Below the pieces are notes generated by a model, which was given only the letters and a program-made list of their open reading frames with translations, ran no database searches and was not told the DNA's origin. Of a stretch of DNA of 5,198 nucleotides, positions 1-5,033 are shown piece after piece. The first letter of the stretch is position 1; each line of letters begins with the position of its first letter. The DNA lies in contig DAOVIU010000138.1 in assembly GCA_030673585.1 (NCBI GenBank), positions 1-5,198 of the forward strand. Reading direction: 5' to 3'. Source of the stretch: Pseudomonadota bacterium (lineage in GTDB: Bacteria; Desulfobacterota; BSN033; G020346125). A program made the position numbers and the translations under genes.

Positions 1-842
1 AGGCCATCTTTACATCTGAGCTCCAGTCGGCCCCTGGATCCATCAGCCAGGTCCGGGAATCCTCGGCTAAACTGATGCAGCTGGCCAAAGGCACGGGAAT
101 TCCAATCTTTCTCATCGGCCATGTTACAAAAGAGGGAGCCATAGCGGGTCCCCGGGTTGTGGAACACATGGTGGACACGGTTCTCTACTTCGAGGGAGGA
201 ACGAGCCATCCCTATCGGATCCTGAGGGCGGTAAAGAATAGGTTCGGACCCACCAACGAGATTGGGGTCTTCGAGATGAAGGAATCCGGCCTGGAAGAGG
301 TCCTGAGCCCTTCGGAGATTTTCCTGTCGGAAAGGCCGGAAAACACCTCGGGTTCCGTGGTGGTTCCCTCAATAGAGGGGACTCGCCCCATCCTGGTGGA
401 GATTCAGGCCCTTGTCAGCCCATCGAGTTTGGCCGTTCCGCGGAGGACGGCCATAGGGGTCGATTACAACCGCCTCGCCCTTCTGGTGGCCGTTTTGGAG
501 AAGAAAATGGGGATGAAGCTATATAACCAGGACATCTTTTTGAACGTGGCTGGTGGGATAAGGGTAGATGAGCCCGCCATGGACCTGGGAATTATCATAT
601 CCGTCGCCTCCAGCTTCCTTGATAAACCGGTTCACTCCAAAACCGTCGTCTTCGGTGAGGTGGGGCTCACCGGAGAAGTGAGGGGGATCAGCCAGGCGGA
701 GGTTCGGGTGAGGGAGTCCGTCAAGCTGGGCTTCGAGCGATGTATCCTCCCAAAGGCCAATCGGGAGAGGATGAAGAAGGGCGATTCCATTCAGCTGGAG
801 GGGGTTGAATCGCTACCGGAGGTCATCAAGCTCCTCTTCTGA
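1..842 (+). CDS. radA: DNA repair protein RadA/Sms, C-terminal part (5' end outside window)
   Basis: RadA/Sms is a RecA-like ATPase that helps process recombination intermediates and drives DNA branch migration in the cytoplasm. The reading frame is open from base 3 and gives 279 residues to a TGA stop. The family is about 450 residues, so the zinc finger, Walker A and Walker B regions lie upstream of the window. Visible hallmarks are the SAPGSISQVRE stretch at the very start, GHVTKEG and GPRVVEHMVDTVLYFEG, the RadA-specific KNRFG motif (bases 234-248), and NEIGVFEM. The C-terminal third is the Lon-protease-like domain: GVDYNRLALLVAVLEKK, then NVAGGIRVDEPAMDLGI and GEVGLTGEVRGI. In RadA this domain is known as a DNA-binding/hexamer scaffold and not as an active protease. 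The protein ends at the usual place (PEVIKLLF). Identification is firm; only the missing 5' end limits the entry. Confidence 0.97.
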   Translation, partial: AIFTSELQSAPGSISQVRESSAKLMQLAKGTGIPIFLIGHVTKEGAIAGPRVVEHMVDTVLYFEGGTSHPYRILRAVKNRFGPTNEIGVFEMKESGLEEVLSPSEIFLSERPENTSGSVVVPSIEGTRPILVEIQALVSPSSLAVPRRTAIGVDYNRLALLVAVLEKKMGMKLYNQDIFLNVAGGIRVDEPAMDLGIIISVASSFLDKPVHSKTVVFGEVGLTGEVRGISQAEVRVRESVKLGFERCILPKANRERMKKGDSIQLEGVESLPEVIKLLF

Positions 843-1025
843 CACCCATCTTGCTTAAAGCGCTCAAGGGAAATATTTTTCCAGCTTCTCTGTGCTCTCC
901 CCTTTATCAGGAGGATACCGCTCGACGAGGGGAGGGAGATCGGGTTCGATTTAGGTGAGGATAGAGAGAAGTTTGCCGTGACTGATACCGATATTGTCGT
1001 GGTCCCAAAGGGATTGAGATTGTGA
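843..1025 (+). other. Open, partly coding-like stretch between radA and the methyltransferase gene (possible gene remnant)
   Basis: The gap between radA and the next gene is 183 bases to this TGA. It stays open for 60 codons in the radA frame and stops at 1023-1025, six bases before the first possible start of the next gene, also in the same frame. The second half (from about base 906) reads like real protein: it contains IPLDEGREIGFDLGEDREK and FAVTDTDIVVVPKGLRL, with acidic turns and a beta-like DIVVV segment. No ATG occurs in this frame. Only GTG (978, 999) and late TTG codons are available, and the AGGAGG at 909-914 is followed directly by ATA, not a start. I do not recognise the peptide. 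It could be the tail of a decayed or frameshifted gene, or a chance open frame. No promoter or terminator is convincing here. Confidence 0.3.
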
Positions 1026-1055
1026 ATATTGCGATTCGGGACGGTTAAGCAAAGC

Positions 1056-2225
1056 ATGAAATCCCAGGACGAGCGGGACAATTGGAGATTGAAGAGGGCG
1101 ATCCTCAACCGAATACGAGGGGCGGGGAGGATAACCTTTCGGGAGTTCATGAACCTTTGCCTCTATCACCCGCGCTACGGATACTATTGCTCTCATAGGG
1201 AGAAAATCGGGAAGGGGGGTGACTATTACACGAGTCCTTGTGTTCATCCCATGTTCGGAGGGATGATTGCCAAGCAGATACATCAGATGTGGGCTCTCAT
1301 GGGAAGGAATCCCGAGTTCCGAATCGTGGAATTCGGTTCGGGGAAAGGTCTTCTCTGTGGTGATATCCTCTGCTATCTCCGGGAAGAAAAGCCCGATTTT
1401 TTCCGATGCGTATCCTATAGGATGGTCGAGACGAACCCCTTTTTTCGGAGCGAGGGGGAAAATCTTCTTTCCGGACTTGGGCTGGGGGAGAAGGCACAAT
1501 GGATCACTCCCCAGGAGTTGGGGTCAGGGAATTTTCGGGTCCATGGATGTATCCTTTCAAACGAGCTCGTTGATTCGTTCCCGATACACGTGGTCACCCT
1601 CAGGGACGGCCGTCTTCGTGAAATATATGTGGCCTCCGAGGATGGGGGATTTCGGGAGGAGCTCGGGGACCTATCCTCCAACGAACTCGAAGGCTATTTC
1701 GAAGGGCTGGGGATTGTCTTGGATGAGGGACAGCGAGCTGAGGTCAACCTCATGGCCCTTGAATGGATGGAGATGGTGGGCCGGATCTTAACAGAGGGAT
1801 TCGTCATAACCATCGACTATGGCCATGAGGTGGAGATCCTCTATTCCCCCCTTCGGGGGAACGGAACCCTTCTCTGCTACTATAGACATAGCTGGCATGA
1901 GAACCCCTACGAGAGGATCGGGCTCCAGGACATAACCTCTCACGTCGATTTTACCAGCCTGATGAGGAAAGGGGAGGAGGTAGGCCTTCGAAGCACTGGC
2001 CTGACGACTCAATATAGGTTCCTCATCAGTTTGGGGTTCTTAGAAGAGGCTCAAAAGAGGTTAGGAAAAGACCAAGGATCCCTTGAGGGAATGAGAGATC
2101 GATTGGCCATGAAGACCTTGATTCTCCCCGATGGGGGGATGGGGGATGTGTTCAAAGTACTCATCCAACACAAAGGGATAGACAACCCTCAACTCGATGG
2201 ATTACGGGATATGGGGATTCCTTGA
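1056..2225 (+). CDS. SAM-dependent methyltransferase, MidA/NDUFAF7 family (DUF185)
   Basis: This is a class I methyltransferase of the MidA family (COG1565). The mitochondrial relative NDUFAF7 methylates an arginine of a complex I subunit; bacterial substrates are mostly unknown. With the ATG at 1056 it has 389 residues, a normal length. In order: the N-terminal YHPRYGYY (37-44) and GDYYTSP (55-61); the SAM-binding glycine loop VEFGSGKG (91-98); the acidic residue in ETNP (about 125); the family motif SNELVDSFP (168-176); IDYG (253-256); LLCYYRH (272-278); QDITSHVDF (291-299); GLTTQ (315-319); and a C-terminal LILPDGGMGDVFKVLIQ (355-371). All are typical, so the enzyme should be active. An in-frame TTG at 1029 would add nine residues. 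Neither start has a good ribosome binding site (GGGACGG lies 11 bases before the ATG), so the ATG is preferred because it starts close to where relatives begin. It probably shares transcription with radA. No midA gene symbol is assigned because bacterial naming is inconsistent. Confidence 0.93.
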   Translation: MKSQDERDNWRLKRAILNRIRGAGRITFREFMNLCLYHPRYGYYCSHREKIGKGGDYYTSPCVHPMFGGMIAKQIHQMWALMGRNPEFRIVEFGSGKGLLCGDILCYLREEKPDFFRCVSYRMVETNPFFRSEGENLLSGLGLGEKAQWITPQELGSGNFRVHGCILSNELVDSFPIHVVTLRDGRLREIYVASEDGGFREELGDLSSNELEGYFEGLGIVLDEGQRAEVNLMALEWMEMVGRILTEGFVITIDYGHEVEILYSPLRGNGTLLCYYRHSWHENPYERIGLQDITSHVDFTSLMRKGEEVGLRSTGLTTQYRFLISLGFLEEAQKRLGKDQGSLEGMRDRLAMKTLILPDGGMGDVFKVLIQHKGIDNPQLDGLRDMGIP

Positions 2226-2271
2226 AGCACTCCGCGCCACTACGATTTCGCAACTCATGATTCCCCCTGCA

Positions 2272-2724
2272 CTACGTTTTGAGCTCGAGGTTGATCATAT
2301 CCCCACGGGTAAAACCCACCTGCCTGAAGAATTGGAGCAGATCCCAATCACTCCAATTGACCAAGGTGTATATATTCTTAACCCCTGCCGATCTAAAATT
2401 CTTTATGAGCTCACCCATCAAGGCCTTTGCAACGCCCCTCTTTTGATATTCGGGGTCAACCCCTATGGTGTCAAGCCAACCCACCGATGCCGGCACGCCG
2501 AATTCCCAGCCGCTGACCTCCCCCAGTATGAATCCGATAACTTTGTCATCCAGTTCAGCTACGATGCCGGTGGACGGATCGTTAGACTCCACTGCTATTA
2601 TCTTCTTTTTCCAAAAGGACTGGCGCCTCTTTCCGAGTATTCGACGATCTATTTCCACGATGCTTTCCACATGAGAAGAGCTGAGGGATTTTAAGGATAC
2701 TTTTTTTAAGAATTCGTTATTCAT
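2272..2724 (-). CDS. GNAT-family N-acetyltransferase
   Basis: A 150-residue protein of the Gcn5-related acetyltransferase fold, which moves an acetyl group from acetyl-CoA to an amine on a protein or small molecule. The acetyl-CoA pyrophosphate loop is QKRGVA (residues 94-99), inside WLDTIGVDPEYQKRGVAKAL, the classic beta4-alpha3 motif A. The C-terminal motif B is WSDWDLLQFFRQVGFTRGD (about 124-142), where the helix before QVGF is characteristic. Length fits a single-domain RimI-like enzyme, but the substrate cannot be read from sequence. The ATG at 2724 is chosen because AGGGGAG lies about nine bases upstream in the gene's sense. An upstream in-frame GTG at 2757 would add eleven residues and has no proper ribosome binding site. 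The gene is convergent with the methyltransferase gene (46-base gap, no visible terminator) and divergent from the SagB-like gene. It ends in TAG. Confidence 0.9.
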   Translation of the reverse strand: MNNEFLKKVSLKSLSSSHVESIVEIDRRILGKRRQSFWKKKIIAVESNDPSTGIVAELDDKVIGFILGEVSGWEFGVPASVGWLDTIGVDPEYQKRGVAKALMGELIKNFRSAGVKNIYTLVNWSDWDLLQFFRQVGFTRGDMINLELKT

Positions 2725-2760
2725 CGAAGGTTCTCCCCTGCTTCTAGAATCGACCACCTT

Positions 2761-2789
2761 AAGAGACCATATTGTGAAATTTTTGTCAA
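2761..2789 (-). promoter_or_regulatory. Possible promoter of the GNAT gene
   Basis: On the minus strand a perfect TTGACA (plus-strand TGTCAA, 2784-2789) is followed after 17 bases by TCTCTT (2761-2766), a poor -10 match at three of six positions. The predicted transcript would start about 30 bases before the ATG at 2724, which is a sensible leader length. The -35 box is good and the -10 box weak, so this is a candidate only. Confidence 0.35.
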
Positions 2790-2814
2790 GCTCGTAATGG
2801 CCGTTTCGATGGGA

Positions 2815-2843
2815 TTTAATATTGGCTTTTTTTTGGATATAAT
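2815..2843 (+). promoter_or_regulatory. Promoter of the SagB-like/ferredoxin unit
   Basis: A perfect -10 box TATAAT lies at 2838-2843. At 17 bases upstream is TTTAAT (2815-2820), a weak -35 box, with a T-run between them. Transcription would begin near 2850, giving a leader of about 20 bases before the ATG at 2871. The region is more AT-rich than the flanking genes, as expected of a promoter between divergent genes. Confidence 0.5.
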
Positions 2844-2870
2844 CAAAAGTTCAATGTATAGGTGAGACGC

Positions 2871-3599
2871 ATGGTTAGGATCGGCGATCAATTTCAACAG
2901 GAGACGAAACACCACCGCGAGAAGCTGGCGGGGGGATTTCTGGACTGGAGGAACAAACCGGCGGAATTCAAGGAATATCCAAGGGAGATCCGGAGATTTT
3001 CCCTCCCTAACGGCGACAAAGGCGATGGAGGGCCCCTCTGGGAAGTCATGGCCAGGAGACGTTCCAGAAGGGATTTCTTGCCAAAAGACATCTCTTTTGA
3101 GGAGCTTTCTCAGTTGATTTGGGCGACTCAAGGGATTACGGGAAGCGTATCTGGCTTTCGGCTTCGGGTTACTCCTTCGGCGGGGGCATTATACCCCATT
3201 GAGACATACGTCGTGGCCAACCGGGTCGTGGCCTTAAGCCCAGGCACTTATCATTTCAACGTCCGGGAAAGCGAACTGGAACAGGTAGCGGAGGGAGATT
3301 TCCGGGCCAACATCGCCGCTTCGGCCTTGGATCAATCCATGGCCGCAGAGGCGGCCGTTGTCTTCGTATGGACGGCGGTGGTGGAAAGGGCGAAGTGGAA
3401 ATATCGAGAAAGGGGATATCGGTACCTCTATCTGGACGCCGGCCATATCGGCCAGAATTTGTATCTTGCCGCCAATTCGTTGGGATTGGGGTGTTGTACC
3501 ATTGGTGCCTTTTACGACGATGAGGTAAACCGCCTCATAGAGGTAGATGGTCAACGGGAGACGGCCGTCTATTTAGGGGCAGTGGGCCACATTTTCTAA
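2871..3599 (+). CDS. SagB/ThcOx-type dehydrogenase (nitroreductase-fold flavoprotein)
   Basis: A 242-residue FMN-binding protein of the nitroreductase superfamily, in the branch that includes SagB and cyanobactin oxidases. Those enzymes oxidise azolines to azoles in modified peptides; many stand-alone members have no known substrate. The N-terminus FQQETKHHREKLAGGFLDW, followed by NKP and a KEYP turn, is typical of stand-alone members. RRRSRRDF (62-69) is the first FMN-phosphate-binding basic motif. TPSAGALYPIE (101-111) is the SagB signature, and DAGHIGQNLYLAA (189-201) with LGLGCCTIGAFYDDEV (204-219) forms the core helix and flavin/dimer contacts. A Lys-Tyr pair at 177-178 resembles the catalytic pair described in azole oxidases, but I cannot align it with certainty. 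AGGTGA lies five bases before the ATG at 2871, which decides the start over the GTG at 2862. No YcaO cyclodehydratase or precursor peptide gene is in the window. The ferredoxin gene follows after 71 bases, so electron exchange between the two is plausible but inferred. Confidence 0.9.
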   Translation: MVRIGDQFQQETKHHREKLAGGFLDWRNKPAEFKEYPREIRRFSLPNGDKGDGGPLWEVMARRRSRRDFLPKDISFEELSQLIWATQGITGSVSGFRLRVTPSAGALYPIETYVVANRVVALSPGTYHFNVRESELEQVAEGDFRANIAASALDQSMAAEAAVVFVWTAVVERAKWKYRERGYRYLYLDAGHIGQNLYLAANSLGLGCCTIGAFYDDEVNRLIEVDGQRETAVYLGAVGHIF

Positions 3600-3655
3600 C
3601 AAGAGAGAGGGAATGGAGAAGCGAAAACGCTGATTTAGCGGGAAAAATAAGAGAG

Positions 3656-3665
3656 AAAGGGGGTG
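3656..3665 (+). promoter_or_regulatory. Strong ribosome binding site of the ferredoxin gene
   Basis: AAAGGGGGTG lies five bases before the ATG and closely matches the anti-Shine-Dalgarno complement, far better than the other sites in the window. It suggests high translation of the ferredoxin relative to the flavoprotein gene upstream. I saw no separate promoter in the purine-rich 71-base gap (3600-3670), so the two genes probably share a transcript. Confidence 0.6.
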
Positions 3666-3670
3666 CGAAC

Positions 3671-3862
3671 ATGAAGGCAGTTGTTGATCCGGATACGTGT
3701 TCAGGCTGTGAACTGTGCATCGAGACCTGCCCTGAGGTATTCGAAATGGAGAACGATACCGCCGTTGCAAAGGTGGACGTCGTTCCCCCAGAGGCGGAGG
3801 AGACGTGCCGACAGGCAGCCGAAGAGTGCCCGGTAGAGGCCATTTCCATCGAGGAGGAGTAG
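3671..3862 (+). CDS. Small ferredoxin with a single [4Fe-4S] cluster
   Basis: A 63-residue acidic soluble electron carrier. Cysteines are at 10, 13, 16, 20, 46 and 53. The pattern C10-x2-C13-x2-C16 with C53-Pro supplies the four ligands of one [4Fe-4S] cluster. C20 (followed by Pro) and C46 sit where the second cluster of bacterial 2[4Fe-4S] ferredoxins was lost. In well-studied monocluster ferredoxins (Desulfovibrio gigas, Thermotoga maritima) the equivalent pair forms a disulfide, and the same is expected here. Length and charge match that family. The gene has an excellent ribosome binding site, ends in TAG and is followed by a strong hairpin, so it is probably the last gene of the unit begun by the SagB-like gene. 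It may serve that flavoprotein or act as a general electron carrier. Confidence 0.95.
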   Translation: MKAVVDPDTCSGCELCIETCPEVFEMENDTAVAKVDVVPPEAEETCRQAAEECPVEAISIEEE

Positions 3863-3889
3863 ACCGGACCTTCATGGAATCGAGCCAAT

Positions 3890-3917
3890 GCGGCCGGAAG
3901 GTTCCCCTTCCGGCCGC
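3890..3917 (+). terminator. GC-rich hairpin, probable transcription terminator
   Basis: A perfect 12-bp inverted repeat (arms 3890-3901 and 3906-3917, left arm GCGGCCGGAAGG) surrounds a four-base TTCC loop, 27 bases after the ferredoxin stop. The downstream bases (GAACTTCTCTATT) are pyrimidine-rich but are not a clean T-run, so termination may be imperfect. Because the stem is perfect it also reads on the minus strand, but nothing there needs it. It separates the redox unit from the transporter gene. Confidence 0.7.
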
Positions 3918-3935
3918 GAACTTCTCTATTGCACG

Positions 3936-3987
3936 AATATCTCTCCCGGAGGATAATATTACTTGTTTGAACAAGAGATCATATAAT
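3936..3987 (+). promoter_or_regulatory. Promoter and candidate operator of the cation efflux gene
   Basis: A perfect TATAAT lies at 3982-3987, with TTACTT (3959-3964) at 17-base spacing as a weak -35 box. The leader to the ATG at 4022 would be about 28 bases. Between the boxes is a perfect short palindrome, CTTGTT-TG-AACAAG (3962-3975). Just upstream is a second, imperfect dyad (3936-3960) with AATAT/ATATT outer arms and a CTCC/GGAG core. This layout suits control by a metal-sensing repressor or activator, but no regulator gene is in the window and the operator role is inferred. Confidence 0.45.
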
Positions 3988-4021
3988 TAAGAGTAATGCT
4001 TCACGAAATTGACGGCATACC

Positions 4022-4975
4022 ATGAAACAGGATCACATACACCACGCAGACCATAGGAACTCCACCGCTTCTCATCAAAGCAACCTCCTCATCGCGCTTT
4101 TCATCACCGGCGCCATCATGGTGGCCGAGGTGATCGGCGGACTATTAAGTAATAGTCTCGCCCTCCTGAGCGACGCTGGGCATATGTTGATGGATATCCT
4201 AGCTTTGCTCCTGAGTTTTCTCGCCCTCCGTTTTGCCTCCCGCCCCGCAACGGAGAAGCAGACCTTCGGTTTTTACCGACTGGAAATCCTGGCTGCACTG
4301 GTCAATGGAACGGTGCTGTTGGCCCTATCCGTATTTATCTTCTATGAGGCGTATCAAAGACTGATTGACCCCCAGGAAATAAGGGGATTCCTTATGCTGG
4401 GTGTTGCCGTCATTGGTCTGGGGGCCAATATCGTCAGTGCCCTCGTGTTGAGGGCGGGCAGCCATGAGAATCTCAACGTCAAGGGGGCTTTCCTCCACGT
4501 CGTTGGCGATCTTCTTTCCTCTGTGGGTGTTATATTCGGGGGGGCAATCATCCTGCTCACCGGTTGGAATGCCATCGATTCCATTCTCAGCTTTATCATC
4601 GGGGGTATCATTCTGATCGGTGCCTACAAGCTGGTGATGGAATCCGTCCATATCCTCCTGGAGTCCACCCCGAAGCATATAGGCCTAAAAGAGGTAGTTG
4701 ATGGGGTCAAGACGATCGAGGGAGTGAGGGATTTGCATCACGTCCACCTTTGGACCATTACCTCGGGAATCTATGCCCTGAGCGCCCATATCCTCATCGA
4801 GGATCAGATGACCAGCCGAAGCTCCCAGATTCTCGAGGATATCAATCGGTTCCTGAGGGAGAGATTCAATATCGATCACACCACCATTCAGTTCGAATGT
4901 GAAGCTTGCGAGATGGACTTCGTCTGCCGTCTCGATACTGCAGGGAATCTGCCAGAGCCTGAAACGGGGAAATAG
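4022..4975 (+). CDS. Cation diffusion facilitator, CzcD-like zinc/cobalt/cadmium exporter
   Basis: A 317-residue inner-membrane metal/proton antiporter that exports divalent cations, most likely zinc. After a histidine-rich cytoplasmic start (His5, 7, 8, 11, 18) there are six hydrophobic segments at about 22-42, 46-70, 87-108, 122-143, 157-180 and 185-207. The transport site is clear: H54-x3-D58 in SDAGHMLMD of segment 2 and H159-x3-D163 in HVVGDLLSS of segment 5, the His/Asp pattern of zinc-type members. FGFYRLEILAALVNG after segment 2 is also typical. The cytoplasmic C-terminal domain (about 208-300) has VHLWTITSG, SAHILIED and DHTTIQFE, with histidines that can hold regulatory metal, then an added Cys293-x2-Cys296 and Cys302. 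The ATG at 4022 is the only reasonable start because an in-frame TGA lies at 4010-4012, but there is no good ribosome binding site, so translation may be modest. Manganese- or iron-type members would have Asp in place of the first His. Confidence 0.95.
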   Translation: MKQDHIHHADHRNSTASHQSNLLIALFITGAIMVAEVIGGLLSNSLALLSDAGHMLMDILALLLSFLALRFASRPATEKQTFGFYRLEILAALVNGTVLLALSVFIFYEAYQRLIDPQEIRGFLMLGVAVIGLGANIVSALVLRAGSHENLNVKGAFLHVVGDLLSSVGVIFGGAIILLTGWNAIDSILSFIIGGIILIGAYKLVMESVHILLESTPKHIGLKEVVDGVKTIEGVRDLHHVHLWTITSGIYALSAHILIEDQMTSRSSQILEDINRFLRERFNIDHTTIQFECEACEMDFVCRLDTAGNLPEPETGK

Positions 4976-5033
4976 GGGGAATCCTTGCAGAAGTGTTCTG
5001 GATTGGGACTATGAGGAAATCCGACTATTCCCT
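4976..5033. other. Convergent intergenic spacer with weak nested inverted repeats
   Basis: This 58-base gap separates the transporter gene from the minus-strand gene at the right edge. Arms at 4974-4982 and 5027-5035 can pair over nine positions (one G-U) across a 44-base loop. Inside it GGATT (5000-5004) can pair with AATCC (5018-5022). The arms overlap the two stop codons. There is no T-run on either strand, so a shared bidirectional terminator is possible but poorly supported. Confidence 0.2.

Noticed and set aside
869..882. GGAAA-TATT-TTTCC hairpin as a radA terminator
   Set aside because: The stem is only five AT-rich pairs and is not followed by a T-run on the plus strand.
840..1025. 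TGA readthrough or recoding joining radA to the following open stretch
   Set aside because: RadA homologues end at about this point, TGA also ends the methyltransferase gene sensibly, and tryptophan is encoded by TGG. Nothing supports recoding.
791..1150. Long open frame on the minus strand across the radA-methyltransferase gap
   Set aside because: Its translation is rich in Ser/Arg/Pro with no recognisable domain, and it overlaps the confirmed coding ends of radA and the methyltransferase gene. It looks like an antisense shadow.
2129..2148. G-runs near the end of the methyltransferase gene as a G-quadruplex
   Set aside because: There are too few runs of three or more G with proper spacing, and they encode the family's conserved Pro-Asp-Gly-Gly-Met-Gly turn.
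2725..2757. Upstream GTG start for the acetyltransferase gene
   Set aside because: There is no ribosome binding site at the right distance, whereas the ATG at 2724 has AGGGGAG correctly spaced.
2862..2870. GTG at 2862 as start of the SagB-like gene
   Set aside because: It has no ribosome binding site, and its own bases form part of the AGGTGA that serves the ATG at 2871.
3620..3631. AGCG-AAAA-CGCT mini-hairpin between the SagB-like and ferredoxin genes
   Set aside because: A four-pair stem without a T-run is too weak to be a terminator and is expected by chance.
3614..3634. Six-codon reading frame as a peptide precursor for the SagB-like enzyme
   Set aside because: It encodes only a few charged residues and lacks the leader and Ser/Thr/Cys-rich core expected of a precursor.
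3535..3974. Overlapping minus-strand open frames across the ferredoxin gene
   Set aside because: They are low-complexity, Ser/Pro/Arg-rich shadows of the clear ferredoxin gene and run through the hairpin.
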